Origin: Inhella inkyongensis
GTDB taxonomy: Bacteria > Pseudomonadota > Gammaproteobacteria > Burkholderiales > Burkholderiaceae_C
Reading direction: 5' to 3'
Assembly (NCBI RefSeq): GCF_005952805.1
Contig: NZ_CP040709.1
Span: 868,001-932,000 of the forward strand
Length of the DNA stretch: 64,000 bases
Of this stretch, positions 42,620-51,529 are shown piece by piece. Below the pieces are notes generated by a model, which was not told the origin of the DNA, made no database searches, and was given only the letters and a program-made list of their open reading frames with translations. The position numbers and the translations under genes were made by a program. Position 1 is the stretch's first letter, and each line of letters opens with the position of its first letter.

Positions 42620-44479
42620 ATGCATCCCGCCTTGCCCTTGCCGCGCCGCAGCACCCTGCTGTGGTTGTCGCCGCTGGTTTTGGCCTGCCTGTTCGCGGCG
42701 GCAGTGATGGGCTGGGCGGTGTGGGACGAGCGGCGCGAGCGCGAGACCGAGCGCCAGACCTTGATCACCGACACGCTGAGTGCGGTCAATGGCCTGCGGG
42801 CACAACTGGCCCAAGAGCAGCAGGCCCTGGCCGCCTTGGCCAGGACCCTGGCCGAGCGCCCCACGGCCTTGCTGCAGGCGCAGCCCGAAGTGGAGCAGGG
42901 ACTGCGCTCGATCTGGAGTGGCCTGGTGTGGCTGGACGCCGAGCACCGGGTGCGCGCCGAGGTGGTGGCGCCGGCCCGCAGCAACGAGGGCCGCAGCCTG
43001 CATCTGCAGCAGAGCGTGGGTGCACCGGAGGTGCAGGGCCGCTTGGTGCTGCGCTACAGCCCGGCGCTGTTGCTGCGCCAGGCGGTGCCCTGGTGGTTGA
43101 CGCGGCGTTATGACGTGCAGCTGATCGATGCCGATGAACAGGCCATAGCGGCACTTAGCCATGCGCCAGGGGGACTGCGGGCCGAGCATCGACCGAGCTA
43201 CCGGGTGGCGCTTGACGACAGTCAGCCCGAGGCGCAGTTGGAGTTGATCGTGCGCGAACCGGCGCCGTCCGGGTTGCGGCCTCTGGTGGGCGTGCTGATT
43301 GCCGGCTTTCTGCCGCTGAGCGCGTTGGCCAGTTGGGGCTTGCGGCGGCAGCTGCGCCGCACCGCCCAGGCCGAGGCGCGCTGGAAGGGCGAGGCGGCCT
43401 GGCGCGCGGCGGTGGAGGACAGCGCCTTGGTGGGCCTGCGTGCGCGTGATGGACAAGGGCGCCTGCTGTCAGTGAACCGCACCTTTTGCGAGATCGTCGG
43501 TTGGCCGGCGGAAGAGCTGCTGGGGCGAGCGCCGCCCATGCCCTATTGGCCGCTGGACGCGCTCGACGAGGTCAAGCAGCGCAGCGACCGCAATCTGGCG
43601 GGCCGCGCCCCGCGCGAGGGCTATGAGGCGCGCTGGCGCCATCGCAGTGGCCGGGAAATCGACGTGCTGGTGTTCGAGACTCCGCTGGTGGATGCCGGTG
43701 GGCAGCAGATTGGCTGGCTGGGCACCATCCTTGACATCACCGAGCGCAAGCGCCTGGCCGAGCGCGAGCAGCGCCAGCTGGAGGCGCTGGCCCAGACCGC
43801 CCGCCTGACCATGTTGGGCGAGGTGGCCTCGACCCTGGCGCATGAGTTGAACCAGCCGCTGACCGCCATCGCCAGCTACAACACCGGGGTGATGAATTCT
43901 TTGCAGCGACTCGGGGTCCAGGATCCCCCGGTGTTGGCGGCCTTGCAGCGTCTGGGTGAGCAGGCCGCGCAGGCCGGTCGGGTGGTGCAGCGCATCCGCC
44001 ATTTCCTGACGCGGCACGAGCCGCAGATTGAAGCCTGTGCGCTGAACCCAGTGCTGCAAGCAGCCTTAGGGCTGCTGGCCAAGGAGCTGACGCAGCGTGA
44101 GGTGCAGGTGGAACTGGCGCTGGCCGCCGACCTGCCGGCCGTGCGCGCCGATGCGGTGCTGGTCGAGCAGGTCGCCATCAACCTGCTGCGCAATGCGGCG
44201 GATGCACTGCGTGAGCAGACCGGGCCACGGCGCATCGTTCTGAGCAGTGCGATGGGGGCGGGTTGCGTCTGGGTCTCGGTGTGCGACAACGGCCTCGGCC
44301 TGCAGGGGCGCAGCGCTGAGACCCTGTTTGCGCCCTTCTACAGCACCAAGGCCGAGGGCATGGGCATGGGCCTGGCCATTTGCCGCTCCATCGTCGAGGC
44401 GCATCAAGGCGTGTTGAGCGCCGAGCCGGCGCCGGAGGGTGGCGCGTGTTTCCGCTTCAATCTTCCGGTGATGTCATGA
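42620..44479 (+). CDS. PAS-containing sensor histidine kinase for the dct system (DctS/DctB-like)
   Basis: 619 residues. TM1 14-35, periplasmic sensor 36-220, TM2 221-240, PAS domain about 262-378 (ALVGLRARDGQGRLLSVN, WLGTILDITERKR), phospho-accepting His408 in the dct/fix-type motif LAHELNQPLTAI, then HATPase (NLLRNAADAL; DNGLGL; GMGMGLAICRSI). This matches the DctS kinase of Rhodobacter capsulatus in layout, which regulates dctPQM. The stop overlaps the response-regulator ATG by 4 nt. Confidence 0.93.
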   Translation: MHPALPLPRRSTLLWLSPLVLACLFAAAVMGWAVWDERRERETERQTLITDTLSAVNGLRAQLAQEQQALAALARTLAERPTALLQAQPEVEQGLRSIWSGLVWLDAEHRVRAEVVAPARSNEGRSLHLQQSVGAPEVQGRLVLRYSPALLLRQAVPWWLTRRYDVQLIDADEQAIAALSHAPGGLRAEHRPSYRVALDDSQPEAQLELIVREPAPSGLRPLVGVLIAGFLPLSALASWGLRRQLRRTAQAEARWKGEAAWRAAVEDSALVGLRARDGQGRLLSVNRTFCEIVGWPAEELLGRAPPMPYWPLDALDEVKQRSDRNLAGRAPREGYEARWRHRSGREIDVLVFETPLVDAGGQQIGWLGTILDITERKRLAEREQRQLEALAQTARLTMLGEVASTLAHELNQPLTAIASYNTGVMNSLQRLGVQDPPVLAALQRLGEQAAQAGRVVQRIRHFLTRHEPQIEACALNPVLQAALGLLAKELTQREVQVELALAADLPAVRADAVLVEQVAINLLRNAADALREQTGPRRIVLSSAMGAGCVWVSVCDNGLGLQGRSAETLFAPFYSTKAEGMGMGLAICRSIVEAHQGVLSAEPAPEGGACFRFNLPVMS

Positions 44480-45102
44480 GTGAACCCGCGGTCTTCTTGG
44501 TGGATGACGAGGCCGCCGTGCGCGATGCCTTGGCCTTCCTGTTGGGATCGCGGGGGCTGCGTGTGCACAGTTTTGCCAGCGGCCCTGAGTTCTTGGCGCA
44601 CTTGAATTCCTTGGCCAAAGCACCGGCCGGGGTGTTCTTGCTCGATGTGCGCATGGAGCCCATGAATGGGCTGCGCCTGCACGACGAGCTGTTGGCCCGC
44701 AAGCTGCACAACCCCGTGCTGTTCCTGAGTGGCCATGGCGACATCCCGATGGTGGTGGAGGCTCTGAAGAAGGGCGCCTTCGACTTCCTGGAAAAGCCCT
44801 ATGGGGACAACCGCCTGGTGGACCGCATCGAGCAGGCCTTGGCGGTGGCCGAGGCCATGCACCAGCAGGGCGCGCAGGCGGCTGAGCGCGCGGCCCGCCT
44901 GGCCAGCCTGACCGAACGCGAGCACGAGGTGTTGCTGCGCGTGGCGATGGGCAAGCTCAACAAGGTGGTGGCGGATGAGCTCTGCATCGCCGTGCGGACC
45001 GTGGAGGTGCACCGGGCGCGCGGCCTGGCCAAGCTGGGTCTGCGCTCGGCGGCCGAGCTGGCTAGCTGGCTGGTCGCTGCAAATGAGCTGCCACGGCGCT
45101 GA
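44476..45102 (+). CDS. LuxR/FixJ-type response regulator for the dct system (DctR-like)
   Basis: 208 residues. Receiver with D10/D11, phospho-Asp57 (FLLDVRMEP), then SGHGDIPM and EKPY, which are typical of the FixJ/DctR group. The C-terminal LuxR helix-turn-helix is LTEREHEVLLRVAMGKLNKVVADEL...RTVEVHRARGLAKLG. It is coupled to the kinase by ATGA and probably activates dctPQM in response to external dicarboxylate. The last 41 nt overlap the convergent hydrolase gene. Confidence 0.92.
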   Translation: MSEPAVFLVDDEAAVRDALAFLLGSRGLRVHSFASGPEFLAHLNSLAKAPAGVFLLDVRMEPMNGLRLHDELLARKLHNPVLFLSGHGDIPMVVEALKKGAFDFLEKPYGDNRLVDRIEQALAVAEAMHQQGAQAAERAARLASLTEREHEVLLRVAMGKLNKVVADELCIAVRTVEVHRARGLAKLGLRSAAELASWLVAANELPRR

Positions 45103-45967
45103 GCACCTCGATGTGATCCAGCACGCGGCGATGGCCTTGACCCTGCGTCAGCTGCAGGCGGCTGCCCGGTAGCTGCGCCTGCAGGCCCTGGCTGTAATGC
45201 CAGGGGGCGGTGCGGTCGTCGCGGTCGTGCACCAACAGGATGGGCTGGCGCAGACGCGGGGCCAGCCAGCTGGCCTCGAACTCGCTCATCCGCACCCCCA
45301 GGCGCCGTTCGATGCGCTGCTGCATGCGCTCGGCCAGGCCTTCGCCCACGCCCATGGCGGCGCCGAACCAACTCAGAAATTGGCGTGGCGGCGGTGCCAG
45401 CGCAATCAGGGCCGCAGCCTGGGCCGGCAGCCCGCGCGCCAAGGCGTGCGCCGTGGCCAGGCCGCCCAGGGAATGGGCCACCACGCCCTGCCAGGGCCCG
45501 AAGCGCGCGCTCACGGTAAACAGCGCCCGCACCCATTGGCCCAGATTGCTGCGCCAGGCGCTGGAGCGACCGTGGGCGGGCAGGTCCACCAGGATGGGCT
45601 CCAGCCCCTGTGCCGCCAGGGCCTCGGCCTGCCTGAGCATTTGGCTGGCATCGCCCGCCCAGCCATGCACCAGCAGCACCCGCGGGGCCTGGGGCCGTGT
45701 GTCCAGGCGCCGCCAGACGGCCAGGCTGCCCCCCTCAAAGGGCAGTCTTTCGACCTGCCAGCCTGCCGGCAGGGCACGGGCCCGCGCCGGCCACTTGGTG
45801 GGCAGCGGGGTGAAGAACAGGCCCATGGCCATGCGGGTGCTGAAGGAAGGCGCCCAGCGGTCCAGGCTGCGCAGAAGGCCGGCCAGCGCGCGCGCGGGCG
45901 GCGCGGTGAAAAACATGGCGGCGGGGTTGTGGCCCAGGGCCGGAGGCTTGAGCGGACGGGTGTGCAT
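45062..45967 (-). CDS. Alpha/beta hydrolase
   Basis: 301 residues. The oxyanion-hole segment is LVHGWAGDAS, the nucleophile elbow AHSLGG, the acid VHDRDDRTAP and the base GQGHRRVLDH. The first ~65 residues precede the core and include a hydrophobic patch (FFTAPPARALAGLL). ATG 45967 is chosen because AGGAG lies 5 nt upstream. The palindrome TCGCACGGTCGTGCGA is 13 nt before the start and also occurs before the adjacent TetR gene, so the hydrolase is very probably repressed by that regulator. Natural substrate unknown; esters are likely. Confidence 0.9.
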   Translation of the reverse strand: MHTRPLKPPALGHNPAAMFFTAPPARALAGLLRSLDRWAPSFSTRMAMGLFFTPLPTKWPARARALPAGWQVERLPFEGGSLAVWRRLDTRPQAPRVLLVHGWAGDASQMLRQAEALAAQGLEPILVDLPAHGRSSAWRSNLGQWVRALFTVSARFGPWQGVVAHSLGGLATAHALARGLPAQAAALIALAPPPRQFLSWFGAAMGVGEGLAERMQQRIERRLGVRMSEFEASWLAPRLRQPILLVHDRDDRTAPWHYSQGLQAQLPGSRLQLTQGQGHRRVLDHIEVLSAVAAHLQRPAS

Positions 45968-45979
45968 GTGGTCTCCTGT

Positions 45980-45995
45980 TCGCACGGTCGTGCGA
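45980..45995. promoter_or_regulatory. Predicted TetR operator upstream of the hydrolase
   Basis: TCGCACG-GT-CGTGCGA, perfect 7-bp arms. Its 14-nt core GCACGGTCGTGCGA is identical to the site in front of the TetR gene at 46657-46670. Confidence 0.75.
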
Positions 45996-46034
45996 TTTGA
46001 GGGCGCGCGAGCGCCGGGGGGTGGACGTTGGGGT

Positions 46035-46643
46035 TTAAGGCTGGGGCAGGCTGGCCTGAATCAGGCGGTCCCAAGCGCGCAGGGCGCGGGTGGTGGCGCT
46101 GCTGTCGCGCAGGAAACGGGCGTCGCGCTGCAGCCCGGTGACCAGGGCATCAATCTCGAACACCAGTTGCATCGGGTCGAGGTCGGCACGCAGCTCGCCG
46201 GTTTCCTGAGCCTGTTGCACGGTGCGGCGCAGGGCGGCGCGCCAACGCATCACGCCCTCGAGCAGTTGCACGCGCACCGGGCCTTCGCGGTCGTCGTATT
46301 CAAAGGCACCGGCGCAATAGAGGCAGCCCTGCGCCGGATCGGGATCGCCGGCGCGGCGCAGCCAGAGCTGAAGCACCGAGTTCAGGCGCGCCAGGCCGCG
46401 CGGCTCGCGCATGGCGGGGGTGAAGACGGCTTGCAGGAAGCGGCGGTCGTACTCCTGGATCACGGCCACCTGCAGGGCCTCGCGCGAACCCACGCGCGAG
46501 AACACCCCGCTCTTGGATAAGCTCAGGCGCTTGGCCAACTCGCCCATGCTCAGGCTCTCCAGGCCTTCGGCCAGGGCCATCTGCAGCGCGGTGTCCACGA
46601 TGGCCTGCAGCGTCAGCTCGCTGCGCTCGGTTTTGGCTTCCAT
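46035..46643 (-). CDS. TetR/AcrR-family transcriptional regulator
   Basis: 202 residues. The N-terminal HTH runs through QAIVDTALQMALAEGLESLSMGELAKRLSLSKSGVFSRVGSREAL, and the C-terminal ligand domain contains CLYCAGAFEYDD, typical of the subgroup with a Cys-rich first helix pair. It is upstream of and co-oriented with the alpha/beta hydrolase gene, with both preceded by the same palindrome. It is probably an autorepressor that releases in the presence of a small hydrophobic or ester ligand. Confidence 0.92.
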   Translation of the reverse strand: MEAKTERSELTLQAIVDTALQMALAEGLESLSMGELAKRLSLSKSGVFSRVGSREALQVAVIQEYDRRFLQAVFTPAMREPRGLARLNSVLQLWLRRAGDPDPAQGCLYCAGAFEYDDREGPVRVQLLEGVMRWRAALRRTVQQAQETGELRADLDPMQLVFEIDALVTGLQRDARFLRDSSATTRALRAWDRLIQASLPQP

Positions 46644-46654
46644 GGATTTCAGAA

Positions 46655-46670
46655 TAGCACGGTCGTGCGA
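46655..46670. promoter_or_regulatory. Predicted TetR operator upstream of its own gene
   Basis: TAGCACGGTCGTGCGA, 12 nt before the TetR start codon. The core matches the hydrolase-side operator, which supports autoregulation. Confidence 0.75.
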
Positions 46671-46812
46671 AATTTGCGCGGGCCGGGAAAACTAGGCGTA
46701 TGTCTCCAAATCCAGTGCATTTGCGCCACGGCTGCGGGTTTCAACCGAGGAGACGCACTCAATGGGACGGCAAGATCCGCCCGTCCCGAATTGACTGTTT
46801 CCAAACGTACCC

Positions 46813-47415
46813 ATGCCGACTGCTGTTTTGCGCCCCTTGCTCGCCCTCGCAGCCCTGGCCGTCTCGGGCACTTTGCCCGCCGCCGTACAGGCCCAGGAGG
46901 CGGTGCGGATTGAGTCCGCCACCTTCGAGCCTCATGTGCTGATGGTGGGTCACAAGCTGCGCTTGAATGGCGCCGGCCTGAATGGCAGCAATAAGGGCAA
47001 TGCAGCCGGCCTGTATTTGGTGAAGTGGGCCCGCAGTACGGCCGAGGCGCTGGAAGCCCCCGGGCCGCGGCGCCTGCAGATCCGTTTCATCGAGCCGCAG
47101 GAAGGTAAAGCCTTCGGTGCGGCACTCTCGGGGGCGCTGCGCGCCAACGTGCCGGCGCAAGAACTGCCGGACTGCCTGCCCGGGCTGTTGCGCCTGGGCG
47201 AATTGCTGGCCACCCGCAAGACCCTGGCAGCGGGCGACGACCTGAACCTGGACTTCATTCCCGGGCAGGGCACTTTTGTGGACGTGAAAGGCCAGCGCAT
47301 CGGCCAGATCGATTCCAAGCCCTTCTACGGCTGCCTGCTGCGCGCCTACCTGGGCGACAAGCCCATGGATGGGTCGCTCAAGACCGCGCTGCTGGCGGCG
47401 GGCAAGACCAAGTAA
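46813..47415 (+). CDS. Exported chalcone-isomerase-like protein
   Basis: 200 residues. Signal peptide ends AAVQAQEA. The mature protein fits the bacterial chalcone-isomerase-like (Chalcone_3) family: LRLNGAGLNGSNKGNAAGLYLVKW, RRLQIRFIEP, LNLDFIPGQGTFVDVKGQRIG and FYGCLLRAYLGDKPMDGSLK. Bacterial members are generally fatty-acid-binding rather than flavonoid enzymes. The gene is monocistronic and faces the Tat/lipobox protein. Confidence 0.88.
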   Translation: MPTAVLRPLLALAALAVSGTLPAAVQAQEAVRIESATFEPHVLMVGHKLRLNGAGLNGSNKGNAAGLYLVKWARSTAEALEAPGPRRLQIRFIEPQEGKAFGAALSGALRANVPAQELPDCLPGLLRLGELLATRKTLAAGDDLNLDFIPGQGTFVDVKGQRIGQIDSKPFYGCLLRAYLGDKPMDGSLKTALLAAGKTK

Positions 47416-47420
47416 GCCCC

Positions 47421-47443
47421 AGGCCGCTGCCGCGCAGCGGCCT
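47421..47443. terminator. Hairpin between convergent genes
   Basis: AGGCCGCTGC and GCAGCGGCCT form a perfect 10-bp stem around CGC, between the stops of the chalcone-isomerase-like gene and the next minus-strand gene. There is no U-tract on either strand, so termination is inferred only from position. Confidence 0.4.
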
Positions 47444-48460
47444 CAGAACTGCATCGGCCCGATGTACTCGGTGCCGTAGGCCAGGGCGGTCATGAACATG
47501 GAGCGGGGCAGCGAGTTCTTCACCACGCCGCCGTGGTACCAGTTCATCCACAGGGCCCGCACGCCGAGGTCGCGCACCGGCGGCATCTCGGCCGGGTTGT
47601 TGGGGATGCCGCCCAGTGCCAGGGGTTTGCTGCGAAACACCATGCCGGTGCGCTCGAAAACCAGGCGACCATCAAGCCAGGCGCGCAGCTCGCCGTCGGC
47701 CACATAGCCGGGTGCGGCGTCCATCACGGTATTGAGCTTGAGCTCGGTCTCGATGCAGTACCACTGGTTGGCGTAGAGGATGCCGCCCAGGCCGCCCCGC
47801 TGTCCCCACATGGTCTTGTCGGCGTTGTCGCCTGAGTAGTTGTGGCTGGCGGGTTGTTTCACCCCAAAGTCGAACAGATGGAAGCCCGGACGGATGCCGC
47901 CGTCGTTGGGGCCATTGGTGTCGGAGTCGCTGTCTTGCCAGGCCAGGCGCATCTGCCAGCCGCCGCCCCCACCCGACGAGCCGGTGGTGCCACCATAGGT
48001 GCTGGTGTGATCGGGCATGAGGCCGAACTTGCCACCCCAGTCCTCCCACTCGGGGCCTTTCTGACCGGCTTCCTTGTAGACCTGCAGGCGGTCCTTGGAG
48101 TTGCGCACATAGCGATCCCCCTCAGGGGTGCCGAGGCGGAAGTAGTAGCGCACGAAGATGCGCGGCAGGCGGCCGAACAGGGGTTCGGGCATGAAGATGG
48201 AGGCGTTGGCCGCGCCGGTGCCGGAGTAGCCGACCACCTCGCCGTCCTGGCTGACCTGTTTGGGCATGAACATGCGCAGCGCGCCCATACCGGACACCAG
48301 GGGTTGAAAGCCCTCACCCCGGAAGCTGGAGTCGACCAGGGTGGCCCAGTTGTCGATGTTGGCGGTGACGAATTTGCCCAGATGGCGGTGCGGCAGCTTG
48401 GTGGTGTCGGGCGTGCCGCCCCACAGCGCCGGATCGAACTCGCGCGAGGCGTAGGTGTTG
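47434..48460. repeat. Near-identical 1.03-kb direct repeat, copy 1
   Basis: Matches 49545-50571 at a constant offset of 2111 nt. I counted about a dozen substitutions and no gaps. Identity starts just outside the stop codon and stops abruptly at GTAGGTGTTG. Confidence 0.9.
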
Positions 48461-49440
48461 ATGGTGCCGCTGCCCGGGGCGGCGACATAGTCTTCAAGAC
48501 GGCCGCCATCCGGATAGCGCTGCGCGCCGATGATGCCGCGCGCCTGCAGTATGTTGACATCCAGGCCCCCGGCTGATTGGGCCACGCCTTGTTGAACCGG
48601 ATCGCGGTTGAGGGGTGGATCGGCCAGCATCACGGCAATGGTGCTGGCGCTGCCGCCGCTGTGTTGCACCACGGTGAGCGCCAGGGTGGCGGACTGGACG
48701 GCCTTGGTGGGCGGTGCGAACTCGATGAAGGCCGGCATCGGGAGTTCGGCCAGGGTGGCCTGTGGCAGGCCGGAGATGACCGGCGCGGTCAGGGTACAGG
48801 CCAGCGAAGCTTGGCTGCCATCGGTGTACCGAACCATCAGCGTGGGTATGCGCTCGCCCCCGGCCCATAGGCCCGCCATCTTGCGGGCCACGCCCAATGG
48901 GCGAAGGATGAAGGCGCACCAGCGCCTTTCGGTTTGCACCTTGCGGATCAAGGTGGTCAGGTCCACCTCGTAGCGCTTGACCAGGTCCAGTGGTCCGCTG
49001 TCGGTGACGATGCCGGCCCAGCCCTGATTGCCCCAGCGCACCCCGTTGGCATCCAGCCAGTCCCCACCCGCGCGGTCCCAGGTCCAACCCACATAACGAT
49101 CGACAAACTCGGCCGTCGGCCCAACCAAGGCCCTGCGTTCTGCTCCGCCAGCGATGCGGGCGGGAATGACCGACCACGCCGTGCCTTGAAAAAGCAGGGA
49201 TTGGCGGCTGCGATAGGGGGAGACCTCGCCAGGTAGAGGCAGTGGAGCCGGCGCTGGCGGCGGAACCGGCGTGGGTGCTGGCGCGGGTGCGGGTGACGGA
49301 GAAGGAGCGGGGGCCGGTGCCGGTGCAGGCGGCGGGACAGAAGGTGAAGCGGCGGGTTCGCTGCTTCCACCCCCCCCGCACCCGATCAGGCCCAGCGCGC
49401 CTCCCTGCAGGAGGACTGAACGGCGACTGGGCATGGACAT
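47443..49440 (-). CDS. Exported Tat/lipobox protein of unknown function, copy 1
   Basis: 665 residues. The leader has a twin-arginine-like SRRSVLLQGG and a lipobox-like LGLIGCGGGG, then a Pro/Ala/Ser linker (~30-72). The body is beta-rich, with WGGKFGLMPDHTSTYGG, SGGGGGWQMRLAWQDSDSD, WGQRGGLGGILYANQWYCIE and ELRAWLDGRLVFERTGM, which resembles the concanavalin-like polysaccharide-lyase/glucanase fold; that assignment is weak. ATG 49440 has GGAG 5 nt upstream. The 3' 1.03 kb is almost identical to copy 2, while the 5' half is only moderately similar. Confidence 0.8.
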   Translation of the reverse strand: MSMPSRRSVLLQGGALGLIGCGGGGSSEPAASPSVPPPAPAPAPAPSPSPAPAPAPTPVPPPAPAPLPLPGEVSPYRSRQSLLFQGTAWSVIPARIAGGAERRALVGPTAEFVDRYVGWTWDRAGGDWLDANGVRWGNQGWAGIVTDSGPLDLVKRYEVDLTTLIRKVQTERRWCAFILRPLGVARKMAGLWAGGERIPTLMVRYTDGSQASLACTLTAPVISGLPQATLAELPMPAFIEFAPPTKAVQSATLALTVVQHSGGSASTIAVMLADPPLNRDPVQQGVAQSAGGLDVNILQARGIIGAQRYPDGGRLEDYVAAPGSGTINTYASREFDPALWGGTPDTTKLPHRHLGKFVTANIDNWATLVDSSFRGEGFQPLVSGMGALRMFMPKQVSQDGEVVGYSGTGAANASIFMPEPLFGRLPRIFVRYYFRLGTPEGDRYVRNSKDRLQVYKEAGQKGPEWEDWGGKFGLMPDHTSTYGGTTGSSGGGGGWQMRLAWQDSDSDTNGPNDGGIRPGFHLFDFGVKQPASHNYSGDNADKTMWGQRGGLGGILYANQWYCIETELKLNTVMDAAPGYVADGELRAWLDGRLVFERTGMVFRSKPLALGGIPNNPAEMPPVRDLGVRALWMNWYHGGVVKNSLPRSMFMTALAYGTEYIGPMQF

Positions 49441-49544
49441 GAGAACTCCAGAGGGCTGTCGAGGGCAAGGCAGCCGGGGCGGTGTGAATGGGCGGGATTC
49501 TAAAAAGGCGGAGGCCGGCCGCTGGCAAGCAATTGCGACAGAGG

Positions 49545-50571
49545 GCAGCGGCCTCAGAACTGCATCGGCCCGATGTACTCGGTGCCGTAGGCCAGGGCGG
49601 TCATGAACATGGAGCGGGGCAGCGAGTTCTTCACCACGCCGCCGTGGTACCAGTTCATCCACAGGGCCCGCACGCCGAGGTCGCGCACCGGCGGCATCTC
49701 GGCCGGGTTGTTGGGGATGCCGCCCAGTGCCAGGGGTTTGCTGCGAAACACCATGCCGGTGCGCTCGAAAACCAGGCGACCATCAAGCCAGGCGCGCAGC
49801 TCGCCGTCGGCCACATAGCCGGGGGCGGCGTCCATCACGGTGTTGAGCTTGAGCTCGGTCTCGATGCAGTACCACTGGTTGGCGTAGAGGATGCCGCCGA
49901 GGCCGCCCCGCTGTCCCCACATGGTCTTGTCGGCGTTGTCGCCTGAGTAGTTGTGGCTGGCGGGTTGTTTCACCCCAAAGTCGAACAGATGGAAGCCCGG
50001 ACGGATGCCGCCGTCATTGGGGCCATTGGTGTCGGAGTCGCTGTCCTGCCAGGCCAGGCGCATCTGCCAGCCGCCGCCCCCACCCGACGAGCCGGTGGTG
50101 CCGCCATAGGTGCTGGTGTGATCGGGCATGAGGCCGAACTTGCCACCCCAGTCCTCCCACTCGGGGCCTTTCTGACCGGCTTCCTTGTAGACCTGCAGGC
50201 GGTCCTTGGAGTTGCGCACATAGCGATCCCCCTCAGGGGTGCCGAGGCGGAAGTAGTAGCGCACGAAGATGCGCGGCAGGCGGCCGAACAGGGGTTCGGG
50301 CATGAAGATGGAGGCGTTGGCGGCGCCGGTGCCGGAGTAGCCGACCACCTCGCCGTCCTGGCTGACCTGTTTGGGCATGAACATGCGCAGCGCGCCCATG
50401 CCGGGCACCAGGGGTTGGAAGCCCTCACCCCGGAAGCTGGAGTCGACCAGGGTGGCCCAGTTGTCGATGTTGGCGGTGACGAACTTGCCCAGATGGCGGT
50501 GCGGCAGCTTGGTGGTGTCGGGCGTGCCGCCCCACAGCGCCGGATCGAATTCGCGCGAGGCGTAGGTGTTG
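49545..50571. repeat. Near-identical 1.03-kb direct repeat, copy 2
   Basis: Partner of 47434-48460. It covers the C-terminal ~340 residues of the second paralogue. Confidence 0.9.
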
Positions 50572-51506
50572 GTAAGTCCCGGCACCACGTAGTCCTCCAG
50601 CAGCCCTCCATCCGGATAGCGCTGTGCGCCGATGATGCCGCGCGCCTGCAGGATGTTCTCGTCCGTGCGCCCGGCCGTTTGCGCCACGCCCTGCAATATC
50701 GAATCGCGATTCAGCGGAGGGTCGGCCAGCATCACCTCGATGGCGCTGGCACCGCTGCTGTGCTGGACGATGGTGAGCACGAGCCGGGCGGATAGGACGG
50801 CCTGGGCCGGACGCTCGAACTCGAGGAATGCGGGCAGCGGCAGTTCGCTAAGTGCCGCCTGTGGCAGGCTGGTGATGGCGGGGGCGCTGAGAGTGCAAGC
50901 TAGCCAGGCTTCGCTGCCATCGATGTAGCGCACCCACAGGCTGGGCTGGCGGTCGTCGCCGGAAAACAAGCCACCAATCTTGCGCGCTACGCCCCGGGTG
51001 CGCAGCATCAGCGCGCACCAGCGGTTCTGCTTCTGCACCGCCTGCAACAGGTTGGTGAGATCGGCCTCGTAGCGCTTTACCAGGGTGAGTGGGCCGGTGG
51101 CGGTGACCATCGAGGCCCAGGGCTGTGAGCCCCAGCGCTGGCCCTGGGCATCCAGCCAGTCGCCGCCCATTCGGTCCCAGCGCCAACCGACGTAGCGATC
51201 GACGAACTCGGCATTGGGGCCGGCCTGGGTACGGCGCTCGCGTCCGCCAGGGATGCGGGGTGGGATGAGTGCCCAGGCGGTGCCCTGAAACAGCAGAGGC
51301 TGGGCGCTGCGATAGGGCGCGCGACCGGCTGGCGCGTCCTCAGCGGCCCAAGCGGCGCGGCGCGCCGCGTTCGGCCCGGATGAGCTCGCGCCGGCCAGCT
51401 TCGGTTCGAACGCAGCGGGCGCCGTGGCGTCGCCGCCGCCGCCACAACCCAGCAGGCTCAGGGCGCCGCCCTGGACCAGTAGCGCACGTCGATTGATGGG
51501 GTCCAT
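49554..51506 (-). CDS. Exported Tat/lipobox protein of unknown function, copy 2
   Basis: 650 residues. Leader NRRALLVQGGALSLLGCGGGG as in copy 1, but the linker is Ala/Ser/Arg-rich with no Pro repeats. Residues ~60-310 are homologous but diverged from copy 1 (RYVGWRWDRMGGDWLDA against RYVGWTWDRAGGDWLDA), and residues from about NTYASREFDPALWGG to the end are practically identical. GAGGAAA lies 4 nt before the ATG. It is 23 nt downstream of the double-hydrolase gene and probably co-transcribed with it. Confidence 0.82.
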   Translation of the reverse strand: MDPINRRALLVQGGALSLLGCGGGGDATAPAAFEPKLAGASSSGPNAARRAAWAAEDAPAGRAPYRSAQPLLFQGTAWALIPPRIPGGRERRTQAGPNAEFVDRYVGWRWDRMGGDWLDAQGQRWGSQPWASMVTATGPLTLVKRYEADLTNLLQAVQKQNRWCALMLRTRGVARKIGGLFSGDDRQPSLWVRYIDGSEAWLACTLSAPAITSLPQAALSELPLPAFLEFERPAQAVLSARLVLTIVQHSSGASAIEVMLADPPLNRDSILQGVAQTAGRTDENILQARGIIGAQRYPDGGLLEDYVVPGLTNTYASREFDPALWGGTPDTTKLPHRHLGKFVTANIDNWATLVDSSFRGEGFQPLVPGMGALRMFMPKQVSQDGEVVGYSGTGAANASIFMPEPLFGRLPRIFVRYYFRLGTPEGDRYVRNSKDRLQVYKEAGQKGPEWEDWGGKFGLMPDHTSTYGGTTGSSGGGGGWQMRLAWQDSDSDTNGPNDGGIRPGFHLFDFGVKQPASHNYSGDNADKTMWGQRGGLGGILYANQWYCIETELKLNTVMDAAPGYVADGELRAWLDGRLVFERTGMVFRSKPLALGGIPNNPAEMPPVRDLGVRALWMNWYHGGVVKNSLPRSMFMTALAYGTEYIGPMQF

Positions 51507-51529
51507 ATCGTTTCCTCGGTAATCGAAGC

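Noticed and set aside
47421..47443. Classifying the 10-bp hairpin as a firm intrinsic terminator
   Set aside because: No U-tract on either strand. Listed with low confidence only because of its convergent position.
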